Of a DNA stretch of 64,000 bases, positions 1 through 8,605 are shown piece after piece; position 1 is the stretch's first letter, and every line of letters starts with the position of its first letter. A program made the position numbers and the translations under genes. This DNA comes from Streptomyces nigra (GTDB taxonomy: Bacteria > Actinomycetota > Actinomycetes > Streptomycetales > Streptomycetaceae), in NCBI RefSeq assembly GCF_003074055.1, contig NZ_CP029043.1, positions 6,750,501-6,814,500 of the forward strand. Direction: 5' to 3'. Under the pieces are notes generated by a model that was not told where the DNA came from, did not search any database, and saw nothing but the letters and a program-made list of their open reading frames with translations.

Positions 1-86
1 AGGACCGGGGGAGCGGCGCCCGGCTCAGGATTCGACCGTTGCCCGGACCGCCCGCGGGGCCCGGTGCCCGGTTCAGGAGGGGAGAC

Positions 87-911
87 ATGACACGCACCGT
101 CACGCTCTGTGTCACCGTCGGCTGCGACGGCTCCCGCGCGAGCCGCGCGGCGGCCGAGTGGGCGGCCCGCGAGGCCCGCATGCTCGGGCTGCCCCTGCAC
201 CTGCTCCACGTCCGGGGGTCGGACCACCCCACCCGCACCGCCTGGCCATGTGACACCGCCGGCGCCCTCGCGGCCCGTCACCCGGGCCTCGCCATCCGCG
301 CCGAGCAGTTCGCCGGGCAGCCCGCCGACGTGCTGGCCGACCTGGCGCGGGACGCCGCCCTGCTCGTCCTGGGCTCGCGCGCGCCCGGCCGGGTCGGGGG
401 CTTCCTCGCCGGCTCGGTCGCCCACGCCGTCCTGGCCCGCACCGAACGGCCCGTCGTCCTCGTCCGGGAGGGCACCGGTCACCACGACGACACGGAGAGC
501 CGTACGCCCGTCGTCCTCGGTCTCGACCTCGCTCACCCGGACGCGCGGCTCATCGGCTTCGCCTTCTCCGCGGCCGCCCGGCGCGGCACCACCCTGCGGA
601 TCGTGCACGACGGGGATCACCGCCCCGAGGGCGAACCGCCCTCGGCCGGCCCCCGCCCCCGCACCCTGCGCCGGGCCCTCGCGCCCGGCGAGATCCTGCG
701 GCCCTGGCGCGAGAAGCTGCCGGAGGTACCGGTCGCGGAGGAGGACCTGTGCGGCACACCCGGCGCCCATCTCGTCGACCTCTCCCGCGAGGCGTCCCTC
801 GTCGTCATCGGCCGCCAGGTCCGCGACGGGTTCGGAGCCCGCCTCGGGCCGGTCGCCCACGCCGTCCTGCACCGGGCCACCGCCCCCGTCGCCGTGGTCC
901 CCCACGTCTGA
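87..911 (+). CDS. Tandem-domain universal stress protein
   Basis: 274-residue cytoplasmic protein with two UspA-like domains (about residues 1-130 and 140-274). The first domain has the nucleotide-binding pattern G-x2-G-x9-G-S near residues 110-125 (GSRAPG, then AGS). The second has a degenerate loop (GRQVRDGFG) with no GS, so it probably does not bind ATP. The start follows an AGGAGGGG ribosome site at about 76-83. It heads a run with a second USP gene, a phosphoketolase and an alcohol dehydrogenase, the usual company of dormancy-regulon USPs in actinomycetes. Family assignment is secure; the stress role is inferred from context. Confidence 0.9.
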   Translation: MTRTVTLCVTVGCDGSRASRAAAEWAAREARMLGLPLHLLHVRGSDHPTRTAWPCDTAGALAARHPGLAIRAEQFAGQPADVLADLARDAALLVLGSRAPGRVGGFLAGSVAHAVLARTERPVVLVREGTGHHDDTESRTPVVLGLDLAHPDARLIGFAFSAAARRGTTLRIVHDGDHRPEGEPPSAGPRPRTLRRALAPGEILRPWREKLPEVPVAEEDLCGTPGAHLVDLSREASLVVIGRQVRDGFGARLGPVAHAVLHRATAPVAVVPHV

Positions 912-939
912 CCATCCCGTACCTGAGGAGCGCACCACC

Positions 940-1812
940 ATGAACCGACCGCTGCCCGTCGTCGTCGGTGTCGACGGCTCCGAGGCCGCCCTGCGTGCCG
1001 TCGACCGGGCCGCGGACGAGGCCGCGTCGCGCGGGGCGCCGCTACGGCTGGTGTACGCCTCCCGGTGGGGCCGGTACGAGGGCGCCGCCCTCGCCGGTGA
1101 CCTGGAGGGGCCGCCCGAGCGGGTGGACGCCGTCGAGATCGTGGACAGCGCCGCCCACCGCGCCCGCGCCCGGCACCCCGGGGTACCGCTCGCCATGGTC
1201 ACCGTCGCCGAGGAACCCGAGTACGTGCTGGTCCGCGAGAGCCGTACCGCCGCCCTGCTGGTGACCGGCAGCCGCGGGCGCGGCGGCATCGCCGAGGCGC
1301 TGCTGGGCTCGGTGAGTCTGACGGTCGCCGCCCACACGCACTGCCCGATGATCGTCGTCCGCCCCGAGCACGCCGACCGGGTCCGCCCGTACGGCCGTGT
1401 GGTCGTCGGTGTCGGCGACGGATCGGCGACCTCGGCCGCCGTGCGCTTCGCCGCCGAGGAGGCCCGCCCGCGGGGCGCGGTCCTGGAGGCCGTACGGGCC
1501 TGGCGGCAGCCCGCGCGCGAGACCCCGGACCCCTCGCCGGCCGTAGGGGACCACCCGCATGCGCATGAGCTGCGGGCCACCGAGGTACTGGACAAGGCGC
1601 TGTGCGACGTCCCGGCCGGTGTCGTCGCCCGGCGCCGCGCGGCCGAGGGGCACACCCGGACCGTCCTCGCGGACGCCTCGTACGCGGCCGACCTCCTGGT
1701 CGTCGGCGCCGAGCGGCGGCACCGGCCGTTCGGGCCGCACATCGGCCGGGTGGCGCACGGCGTGCTGCACCGATCGGCCTGCCCGGTCGCCGTCGTCCCC
1801 GGGCCGGAGTGA
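940..1812 (+). CDS. Tandem-domain universal stress protein
   Basis: 290-residue protein with two USP domains. The first begins VVVGVDGSE and carries a canonical ATP loop (TGSRGRGG, then LLGS) near residues 108-122. The second begins RVVVGVGDGS and ends VAHGVLHRSACPVAVVP, without the GS of the loop. It lies 28 bp after the preceding USP gene on the same strand, so the two are probably co-transcribed. A GAGGAG ribosome site lies about 9 bp before the ATG. The two proteins are clearly paralogous, with an active first and a degenerate second domain in each. Confidence 0.9.
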   Translation: MNRPLPVVVGVDGSEAALRAVDRAADEAASRGAPLRLVYASRWGRYEGAALAGDLEGPPERVDAVEIVDSAAHRARARHPGVPLAMVTVAEEPEYVLVRESRTAALLVTGSRGRGGIAEALLGSVSLTVAAHTHCPMIVVRPEHADRVRPYGRVVVGVGDGSATSAAVRFAAEEARPRGAVLEAVRAWRQPARETPDPSPAVGDHPHAHELRATEVLDKALCDVPAGVVARRRAAEGHTRTVLADASYAADLLVVGAERRHRPFGPHIGRVAHGVLHRSACPVAVVPGPE

Positions 1813-1818
1813 AATGCG

Positions 1819-1854
1819 AGGACAGGCGCACCCGTGCCAGGACAGGCGCACCCG
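1819..1854 (+). repeat. Two 16-bp direct repeats upstream of phosphoketolase
   Basis: The sequence AGGACAGGCGCACCCG occurs at 1819-1834 and again at 1839-1854, a 20-bp period, in the 114-bp gap between a USP gene and the phosphoketolase gene. A period of about two helical turns suggests two regulator molecules on one face of the DNA. No regulator is assigned. Confidence 0.5.
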
Positions 1855-1926
1855 CGAGACAGCACCCCCACAGACCGCCCACGACCACCGCACCGCGAGC
1901 CGAACCGACGACCACGGAGACCTCTC

Positions 1927-4308
1927 ATGTCCCAGGTGGACCCTCACCGCTCCACGGCACTCTCCGACGACGAACTGCGCACGCTGGACGCGCACTGGCG
2001 GGCCGCCAACTATCTGGCCGCCGGGCAGATCTACCTGATGGCGAACCCGCTGCTCACCGAGCCGCTGCGCCCCGAGCACATCAAGCCGCGCCTCCTCGGG
2101 CACTGGGGCACGTCACCCGGCCTCAACCTCGTCTACACCCACCTCAACCGGGTGATCTCCGCCCGCGGCCTCGACACCCTGTGCGTCTGGGGGCCGGGGC
2201 ACGGCGGGCCGTCGGTGCTCGCCGGCTCCTGGCTCGACGGCAGCTACGCCGAGCACTACCCGGACGTCTCCCGGGACGCGCCCGGCATGGAGCGCCTGTT
2301 CCGGCAGTTCTCGTTCCCCGGCGGGGTGCCGAGCCATGTGGCGCCGGAGGTGCCCGGGTCCATCCACGAGGGCGGTGAGCTCGGCTACTCGCTGGCGCAC
2401 GCGTACGGCGCCGCCTTCGACAACCCGGACCTGCTGGTCGCCTGTGTCATCGGCGACGGCGAGGCGGAGACCGGGCCGCTCGCCGCCTCCTGGCACTCCA
2501 ACAAGTTCCTCGACCCGGTCCACGACGGCGCCGTCCTGCCGATCCTGCACCTCAACGGCTACAAGATCGCCAACCCGACCGTGCTGTCCCGGCTGCCCCA
2601 GGCCGAACTCGACGAACTGCTGCGGGGCTACGGCCACGAGCCGATCCATGTCGGCGGTGACGACCCCGCCGCCGTCCACCGGGACATGGCGCGCGCCCTC
2701 GACACCGCGCTCGACCGGATCGCCCTGATGCAGCGCTCGGCCCGCGAGGACGGCGTCGCCGAGCGCGTCCGCTGGCCCGTGATCGTGCTCCGCACCCCGA
2801 AGGGCTGGACCGGTCCCCGTGAGGTCGACGGGCTGCCGGTGGAGGGCACCTGGCGTTCCCACCAGGTCCCGCTCGCCGGCGTCCGGGACAACCCCGAGCA
2901 CCTGCGGCAGCTGGAGGCGTGGCTGCGCTCCTACCGGCCCGAGGAGCTGTTCGACGCCGACGGGCGGCCCGTCGCCGACGTGCTCGCCTGTGTGCCCGAG
3001 GGCTCCCGGCGCCTGGGCGCCACCCCGTACGCCAACGGCGGCCTCCTCCTGCACGAGCTGCCGATCTCGTCCCTGGACGACGTCGCCGTGCCCGTCGACA
3101 AGCCCGGCGCGACCCTGCACGAGCCGACCCGCGTCCTCGGCGACCTGCTGGAGCGGGTCATGCGCGACACCCGGGCCCGCCGGAACTTCCGGGTCATCGG
3201 CCCCGACGAGACCGCTTCCAACCGCCTCGACGCCGTCTTCGACGCCAGCGGCAAGGCGTGGCAGGCCGCCATCCTGCCCGTCGACGAGCATCTGGAACGG
3301 CACGGCCGGGTCATGGAGGTGCTGTCCGAACACCTCTGCCAGGGCTGGCTGGAGGGCTATCTGCTGACCGGCCGGCACGGGCTGTTCTCCTGCTACGAGG
3401 CGTTCGTGCACATCGTCGACTCGATGGTCAACCAGCACATCAAGTGGCTGCGGACGTCCCGCCGGCTGCCGTGGCGGGCCCCCGTGGCCTCCCTCAACTA
3501 CCTGCTCACCTCGCATGTGTGGCGGCAGGACCACAACGGCTTCTCCCACCAGGACCCCGGCTTCGTCGACCACGTCCTCAACAAGAGCCCCGAGGTGGTG
3601 CGGGTCTATCTGCCGCCGGACGCCAACACCCTGCTGTCCGTCGCGGACCACGCCCTGCGCAGCCGCGACTACGTCAACGTCGTCGTGGCCGGCAAGCAGC
3701 CCTGCTACGACTGGCTCTCCATGGACGACGCCCGCACCCACTGCGCGCGCGGGGCCGGCATCTGGGAGTGGGCCGGCACCGAGAACGGCGGCGAACCGGA
3801 CGTCGTCCTCGCCTGCGCCGGCGACGTGCCCACCCAGGAGGTGCTGGCCGCGGCCCAGCTGCTGCGCCGCCATCTGCCGCAGCTCGCCGTCCGCGTCGTC
3901 AACGTCGTCGACATGACGCGGCTGCTGCCGCACGAGGAGCACCCGCACGGCATGCCCGACTTCGAGTTCGACGGACTGTTCACCCGGGACAAGCCGGTGA
4001 TCTTCGCCTACCACGGCTATCCCTGGCTGATCCACCGGCTCACCTACCGCCGTACCGGCCACCCCCACCTGCATGTCCGCGGCTACAAGGAGTCGGGTAC
4101 CACCACCACGCCGTTCGACATGGTGGTGCGCAACGACCTGGACCGCTACCGCCTCGTCATGGACGTCGTCGACCGGGTCCCCGGCCTCGCGGTACGGGCC
4201 GCCGCCGTACGGCAGGCCATGGCGGACGCCCGGACCCGGCACCACGCCTGGATCCGCGAGCACGGCACCGATCTGCCCGAGGTGGCCGACTGGTCCTGGA
4301 ACGCCTGA
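1927..4308 (+). CDS. Xylulose-5-P/fructose-6-P phosphoketolase
   Basis: 793 residues, normal for the family. This thiamine-diphosphate enzyme cleaves xylulose 5-phosphate (and usually fructose 6-phosphate) with phosphate to acetyl phosphate plus a triose or tetrose phosphate. Visible signatures are GHGGPS near residue 92, the ThDP/Mg2+ motif GDGEAETG near 176 followed by WHSNK, and conserved blocks such as SHVWRQDHNGFSHQDPGF. The start ATGTCCCAGGTGG was chosen because family proteins begin just before this domain. Acetyl phosphate made here can give ATP by substrate-level phosphorylation, which fits a low-oxygen energy role beside USP and sensor-kinase genes. That role is inferred. Confidence 0.93.
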   Translation: MSQVDPHRSTALSDDELRTLDAHWRAANYLAAGQIYLMANPLLTEPLRPEHIKPRLLGHWGTSPGLNLVYTHLNRVISARGLDTLCVWGPGHGGPSVLAGSWLDGSYAEHYPDVSRDAPGMERLFRQFSFPGGVPSHVAPEVPGSIHEGGELGYSLAHAYGAAFDNPDLLVACVIGDGEAETGPLAASWHSNKFLDPVHDGAVLPILHLNGYKIANPTVLSRLPQAELDELLRGYGHEPIHVGGDDPAAVHRDMARALDTALDRIALMQRSAREDGVAERVRWPVIVLRTPKGWTGPREVDGLPVEGTWRSHQVPLAGVRDNPEHLRQLEAWLRSYRPEELFDADGRPVADVLACVPEGSRRLGATPYANGGLLLHELPISSLDDVAVPVDKPGATLHEPTRVLGDLLERVMRDTRARRNFRVIGPDETASNRLDAVFDASGKAWQAAILPVDEHLERHGRVMEVLSEHLCQGWLEGYLLTGRHGLFSCYEAFVHIVDSMVNQHIKWLRTSRRLPWRAPVASLNYLLTSHVWRQDHNGFSHQDPGFVDHVLNKSPEVVRVYLPPDANTLLSVADHALRSRDYVNVVVAGKQPCYDWLSMDDARTHCARGAGIWEWAGTENGGEPDVVLACAGDVPTQEVLAAAQLLRRHLPQLAVRVVNVVDMTRLLPHEEHPHGMPDFEFDGLFTRDKPVIFAYHGYPWLIHRLTYRRTGHPHLHVRGYKESGTTTTPFDMVVRNDLDRYRLVMDVVDRVPGLAVRAAAVRQAMADARTRHHAWIREHGTDLPEVADWSWNA

Positions 4309-4319
4309 GCAGGCGGTGC

Positions 4320-4350
4320 GGGGCCGGTGACATCGACGGCCACCGGCCCC
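4320..4350. terminator. Hairpin between convergent phosphoketolase and STAS genes
   Basis: Ten-base-pair stem GGGGCCGGTG (4320-4329) / CACCGGCCCC (4341-4350) around an 11-nt loop, placed between two convergent stop codons. There is no T-tract, as is usual in streptomycetes. It probably ends transcripts from both sides. Confidence 0.6.
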
Positions 4351-4366
4351 ATCCCCGCGCAGGCGC

Positions 4367-4780
4367 TCAGCGCACGGCGTCCCGCGCGTCGGCGCCCGAG
4401 CCCACGTCCACCACCGGCCGGGACGTCACGTCCGGCAGCCCGGCGGCGATCTCGAACGCCTCGTCCAGATCCACGAGGCGGAGCATGCCCCGGAAGCGGG
4501 CGCTGTCGCTGACCAGCCGGAGCCGGCCCGCGCGGGCGCTGACCCGGTTGCGCACCCGGCACAGGACACCCAGGCCGGCGCAGTCGATGAAGGTCACGCC
4601 GCGCAGGTCGAGGACCAGATCCGGGGACGGGCCCGACGTCAGGGCGTCCAGCCGCATCGTGAGCGGGGTCGCGGTACCGAGGTCGATCTCACCGCGCAGC
4701 GTCACGACGGTCGGCTCGTCGGGCTCGTCGGGGGAGCGCCCCGCGGTGGTGACGGCGAGTCCTGTGCGGTTCTCGGACAT
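4367..4780 (-). CDS. STAS-domain anti-sigma factor antagonist-like protein
   Basis: 137-residue single STAS domain. It shows VVTLRGEIDLGTATPL near the N-terminus and DLRGVTFIDCAGLGVL near residue 70. In SpoIIAA/RsbV proteins the phosphorylated serine sits in D-S-x-G. Here the position reads DCAGLG, with Cys where Ser is expected, so regulation by phosphorylation may be altered or lost. The ATG at 4780 was chosen because translation upstream is proline-rich and non-conserved. It is divergent from the alcohol dehydrogenase gene, and the shared 240-bp promoter region carries strong palindromes. A role in partner switching with an anti-sigma factor is inferred from family. Confidence 0.8.
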   Translation of the reverse strand: MSENRTGLAVTTAGRSPDEPDEPTVVTLRGEIDLGTATPLTMRLDALTSGPSPDLVLDLRGVTFIDCAGLGVLCRVRNRVSARAGRLRLVSDSARFRGMLRLVDLDEAFEIAAGLPDVTSRPVVDVGSGADARDAVR

Positions 4781-4816
4781 ACAAGCGATGGAACCGCCTC
4801 GGGGCGGGTGGGCGAC

Positions 4817-4922
4817 AGGGCCGAACGGCCCCACCGGGTGGGCCCCCGGTCCCGGAGTCCCGCAGGTCCGGGCGGGGCGGAGGGCCGGGCCGGGCGTGCC
4901 GTGCGACGGACCCGTCCGGCCC
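4817..4922. promoter_or_regulatory. Palindromic sites between STAS and alcohol dehydrogenase genes
   Basis: The divergent promoter region holds GGGCCGAACGGCCC (4818-4831, inverted arms GGGCCG/CGGCCC) and GGACCCGTCCGGCCC (4908-4922). The second matches, at 13 of 15 positions, the core GGGCCCGTACGGCCC upstream of the sensor kinase gene. Their G-rich/C-rich dyad shape resembles DosR-type boxes (GGGnC, then GnCCC). The binding protein is not shown by the sequence, and high GC raises the chance of accidental matches. Confidence 0.45.
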
Positions 4923-5018
4923 GTGCGGGCCTCGCCCATCCGGGTCAAGCTGGAGATGCGGGACGTCCGGCGCCCCCGGCTCGCGTCCCGCCATCGGACG
5001 AGTGGGGTGAGGAGTGCC

Positions 5019-6092
5019 ATGAAGGGTTACGTGTTCCACGGCACCGGCAAGGCCGCCTGGGAGGAGATCCCGGATCCGGCCCTCAAGGAACCCACCGACG
5101 CGGTCGTCCGCGTCGGCGCCGTCACCATCTGCGGCACGGACCTGCACATCCTCAAGGGCGACGTCCCGGAGGTCCGCCCCGGCACGGTCCTCGGGCACGA
5201 GGCGGTCGGCGAGATCGTCGAGGTCGGCGGCGACGTACGGACGGTGCGCCCGGGGGACCGTGTGCTGGTGTCCTGCATCACCGCGTGCGGGCGCTGCGCG
5301 TCCTGCCGGCAGGCGGCGTACGGCCAGTGCCGGGGCGGCGGGGGCTGGATCCTCGGCCACCTGATCGACGGCACCCAGGCCGAGTACGTCCGGGTCCCGT
5401 TCGCGGACATGTCCGTGCACCCGCTTCCCGGTGGCCTGTCCGACCAGGCCGCCGTCCTGCTGGCCGACATCTTCCCGACGTCGTACGAGGTGGGCGTGCT
5501 CAACGGGCGGGTCCGGCCCGGCGACACCGTCGTCGTGGTCGGCGCGGGGCCCGTCGGACTCGCGGCCGTCGCCACGGCGAAGCTGTTCTCGCCGGAGCGG
5601 ATCGTGGCCGTCGACCTGGCCCCGGCCCGGCTGGAGGCCGCCCGCGCGCTCGGCGCCGACGCGGTGGCCGACGCCCGGGAGACGCCGGAACAGCTGGTCG
5701 CCGACCTGACCGGCGGGCTCGGCGCGGACGTCGTCGTCGAGGCGGTCGGCACACCGGAGACCTTCGAGCTGTGCACCCGTATGGTCCGCCCCGGCGGGCA
5801 CGTCGCCAACGTCGGCGTCCACGGGGCCCCCGCGACCCTGCACCTCGAGGACCTCTGGATCAAGAACATCACGATCACCACGGGCCTGGTCGACACCTAC
5901 TCGACCCCGACCCTGCTGCGGATGACGGCCGCCGGCCGCCTGCCCACCGCCGAACTCGTCACCCACACCTTCCTGCTCGACGAGATGCAGGAGGCGTACG
6001 ACGTGTTCGCGGGCGCCGCCGACACCGGGGCGCTGAAGGTGGTCCTCGGCGGCCCGCACCACGACGAGATCCTGCCGGTCGACGCCGCCTGA
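5019..6092 (+). CDS. Zinc-dependent alcohol dehydrogenase (MDR family)
   Basis: 357 residues. The catalytic-zinc region reads CGTDLH near residue 38, with GHEAVGEIVEVG following. The structural-zinc cysteines lie in the segment CGRCASC plus a later C near residues 90-105. The Rossmann motif is VVVGAGPVGLAAV near 170. The enzyme should oxidise alcohols or reduce aldehydes with NAD(P). The start ATGAAGGGTTACG follows a GAGGAGTGCC context (GGTGAGGAG). In streptomycetes such a dehydrogenase sits beside USP genes in the OsdR dormancy cluster, which fits these neighbours. The physiological substrate is unknown. Confidence 0.9.
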   Translation: MKGYVFHGTGKAAWEEIPDPALKEPTDAVVRVGAVTICGTDLHILKGDVPEVRPGTVLGHEAVGEIVEVGGDVRTVRPGDRVLVSCITACGRCASCRQAAYGQCRGGGGWILGHLIDGTQAEYVRVPFADMSVHPLPGGLSDQAAVLLADIFPTSYEVGVLNGRVRPGDTVVVVGAGPVGLAAVATAKLFSPERIVAVDLAPARLEAARALGADAVADARETPEQLVADLTGGLGADVVVEAVGTPETFELCTRMVRPGGHVANVGVHGAPATLHLEDLWIKNITITTGLVDTYSTPTLLRMTAAGRLPTAELVTHTFLLDEMQEAYDVFAGAADTGALKVVLGGPHHDEILPVDAA

Positions 6093-6113
6093 GGAAGCCG
6101 GGCGGGAAAAGCC

Positions 6114-6596
6114 TCAGACCCCGGCCGGGGCGTCGTGGCCGTCCGCCGTCAGCAGGATGCCGGTGACCAGGTCGGGGCGGATCCGGACCGCCTGGTCCAT
6201 CGCATGGTCCAGCGCCTGATCCACCCACGGCCGCACCAGCCGTCGGCAGCGCGCCAGGTCCTCCGGGTCGGTCACCAGACGGGCGTAGCCGGTCACGACC
6301 ACGCTCCAGCCGAGATGGGTGTGCGGGTCGATGGCGTCCGCCTCGTAGGCGACGACCACCCCGGGGTCCCCGGCGCGCTCGGTGCGGGAGGTGAGCGCGG
6401 CGCCGTCGTGGGTGCGGATGACGATGTCCCCGCCGTCCAGGACGTGGTTGACCGGGCGGACGGTGGGCAGCGCGTGCCGGGTGAACACGATCCGGCCCAG
6501 CGAGACGCTGCCCAGCAGTCGCAGCGCCTCCGCGCCGTCGAGCTCGATGCGGCGGCGCGGCCCCACGGGGGCCGGCCGGCTGTCGTCGTGAACCAT
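6114..6596 (-). CDS. Pyridoxamine 5'-phosphate oxidase-fold protein
   Basis: 160 residues with the split-barrel PNPOx-like fold: LLGSVSLGRIVFTRHALPTVRPVNHVL near residues 26-52, then GVVVAYEADAID and WSVVVTGYARLV. Actinomycete members of this group bind FMN, F420 or haem and are often nitroreductase- or reductase-like. Specificity cannot be read here. The ATG at 6596 is preferred over one at 6629 because GGAAG lies about 6 nt before it. The gene is divergent from the sensor kinase and convergent with the alcohol dehydrogenase, so it belongs to the same stress island. Confidence 0.82.
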   Translation of the reverse strand: MVHDDSRPAPVGPRRRIELDGAEALRLLGSVSLGRIVFTRHALPTVRPVNHVLDGGDIVIRTHDGAALTSRTERAGDPGVVVAYEADAIDPHTHLGWSVVVTGYARLVTDPEDLARCRRLVRPWVDQALDHAMDQAVRIRPDLVTGILLTADGHDAPAGV

Positions 6597-6710
6597 CGCG
6601 GGCTTCCGTCGGAGTGAGTGGCGCGTCATGTCGTTGCACGCACGGAGCGACACCGCGGGGGATCGGTGCCGCTCCTGCCTCAACCATCCCTCGCGAAGCC
6701 GCCCGGCGCC

Positions 6711-6747
6711 AGGGCCGATGGGCCCTGCCGGGGGCCCGTACGGCCCC
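6711..6747. promoter_or_regulatory. Paired palindromes upstream of the sensor kinase gene
   Basis: Two dyads lie in the 281-bp divergent region: AGGGCCGATGGGCCCT (6711-6726, perfect 6-bp arms) and GGGGCCCGTACGGCCCC (6731-6747, 6-bp arms). Their centres are about 20 bp apart, two helical turns. They resemble the palindromes in front of the STAS/alcohol dehydrogenase pair and are candidates for a DosR/OsdR-type regulator. The assignment is by pattern only. Confidence 0.45.
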
Positions 6748-6877
6748 GGACCGGCGCACCGGCGCACGGGGTGGCCGCGCACGGCTGATTCCATGCAGGG
6801 TCGTGCCGGTCGCCGGTAGCGTGGTCCTCGTCCGGAGCGGCCGAGTCCGACCGCCCACGGAGCCGGAGGAGACGCAG

Positions 6878-8605
6878 GTGGGAAGCGCCGAGACGCCGCG
6901 GCAGGCACGCATCCGACTGCCGCAGCTGAGGCTGGACGAGTTGCTGGAGGAGCTCCAGGCGCGTCTGGACGCGGCCCGCGGCACCCGCGACCGGGTGCAC
7001 AGCCTGCTGGAGGCGGTGCTCTCCGTCGGCCGGGACCTCAATCTGGAACAGGCCCTGTACAGCATCGTCGAGGCCGCTGCCGTCCTCGTCGACGCCGAGT
7101 ACGCCGCGCTCGGCGTGATCAGCCCCGACGGCAGGCACCTGTCCGCGTTCCACACGGTCGGGGTCAGCGAGGAGCAGATCGCCCGGATCGGGCACTTCCC
7201 GGAGGGTCACGGCATCCTCGGCGAGCTGATCCGCCACCCCGAGCCGCTGCGCCTGACGAAGATCTCCGAGCATCCGGCGTCGTACGGCTTCCCGCCGAAC
7301 CATCCGCCGATGAACACCTTCCTGGGCGTCCCGATCCGGGTCCGCGGCCAGGTGTTCGGCAATCTGTATCTCACGGAGAAGCGGGGCGGGGCGCAGTTCG
7401 ACGGCGAGGACGAGTCGGTGCTGTCGACACTGGCCGTCGCGGCCGGTGTCGCCATCGACAACGCCCGGTTGTACGAGGAATCCCGGCTGCGGGAGCGCTG
7501 GCTGCGGGCCACCGCGGAGATCACCCACACACTGCTGTCCGGCGGGGGACGTGCCGAGGTGCTGCGGCTCATCGCCGAGCGGGCCGGCGAGATCACCGGC
7601 TCGGCCCTGGCCGCGGTCGGGATGCCGATGGAGGAGACCGGCACCCTCTCCGTGGAGATCGCCGTCGGACTGGACGCCGAGGCCCACCAGGGCCTTGTGC
7701 TGCCGGTCGAGTCGACGCTGATGGGGATGGCGTTCACCGAGGCCGTGCCGGTCACCAGCACGGACGTCTGCCAGGACCCGCGGGTCTCCCCGGAGCCGCC
7801 CCGCTTCGCCGGACTCGGCCCGGCCGTGGCCGTGCCCATCGGCACCGCGGAGGGCGAGGTGCGCGGCGTCCTGCTGCTCGGGCGGGAGGCGGGCCGGACC
7901 GTGTTCTCGCCGTCGGAGACCGAGACCCTCCAGGCGTTCGCCGCCCAGGCCGCCGTCGCGATGGAGCTGGCGCAGCGCCGGCAGGACGCCGAGGAGGTCG
8001 CCGTGCTCAAGGACCGCGACCGGATCGCCCGCGACCTGCACGACCTGGCTATCCAGCGACTGTTCGCGACAGGGATGACCCTGCAGAGCGCGGGCCGCTT
8101 CATCGAGCACCCCGAGGCCGCCGAACGCGTCGTGCGGGCCGTGGACGACCTCGACGAGACCATCAAGATCATCCGGTCCACGATCTTCGGGCTGCGCTCA
8201 CGCGAGGGCGGGGCCGGGTCGGGGCTGCGGGCCCGTGTGGTGCGGGTCGTCGGCGAGGCCGCGCCGGTGCTGGGCTTCGTGCCGAGCGTCCGGATGGAGG
8301 GCCTGGTCGACACCGATGTGCCCCGGGAGATCGCCGACCATGTGGTGGCCGTGCTGTCGGAGGCCCTGACGAACGTGGCCCGGCACGCACACGCTCATCG
8401 CGCCGACGTCGCCCTCGTCGCCGAGCCCGGCCGGGTCCGGCTCTCCGTGACGGACGACGGCGTCGGCATCCCGCCGGGCGGACGCCGCAGCGGGCTGCGC
8501 AACATGGCGGAACGGGCCCGGCAGCCGGGCGGCGACCTGGAGCTGAGCACCCCGGAGGCCGGCGGCACCCACCTGCTGTGGTGGGTCCCATTGCCGTCGT
8601 CGTAG
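6878..8605 (+). CDS. Two-GAF sensor histidine kinase, DosS/OsdK type
   Basis: 575 residues. Order: short N-terminal helix, GAF domain 1 (about 50-200), GAF domain 2 (about 215-360), HisKA_3 dimerisation helix with phospho-acceptor His388 in ARDLHDLAIQRLFATGM, and HATPase (N-box ALTNVARHAHAH near 496-507, DDGVGIP near 527). The layout and the segment FPPNHPPMNTFLGVPIRVRG in GAF1 match mycobacterial DosS/DosT and Streptomyces OsdK, whose first GAF holds a haem that senses O2/NO. I believe the haem-ligand His lies in that HPPM segment, but this is from memory. The GTG start follows GGAGGA with a 7-nt gap. No response regulator gene is nearby. The 3' end has been duplicated downstream. Confidence 0.9.
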   Translation: MGSAETPRQARIRLPQLRLDELLEELQARLDAARGTRDRVHSLLEAVLSVGRDLNLEQALYSIVEAAAVLVDAEYAALGVISPDGRHLSAFHTVGVSEEQIARIGHFPEGHGILGELIRHPEPLRLTKISEHPASYGFPPNHPPMNTFLGVPIRVRGQVFGNLYLTEKRGGAQFDGEDESVLSTLAVAAGVAIDNARLYEESRLRERWLRATAEITHTLLSGGGRAEVLRLIAERAGEITGSALAAVGMPMEETGTLSVEIAVGLDAEAHQGLVLPVESTLMGMAFTEAVPVTSTDVCQDPRVSPEPPRFAGLGPAVAVPIGTAEGEVRGVLLLGREAGRTVFSPSETETLQAFAAQAAVAMELAQRRQDAEEVAVLKDRDRIARDLHDLAIQRLFATGMTLQSAGRFIEHPEAAERVVRAVDDLDETIKIIRSTIFGLRSREGGAGSGLRARVVRVVGEAAPVLGFVPSVRMEGLVDTDVPREIADHVVAVLSEALTNVARHAHAHRADVALVAEPGRVRLSVTDDGVGIPPGGRRSGLRNMAERARQPGGDLELSTPEAGGTHLLWWVPLPSS

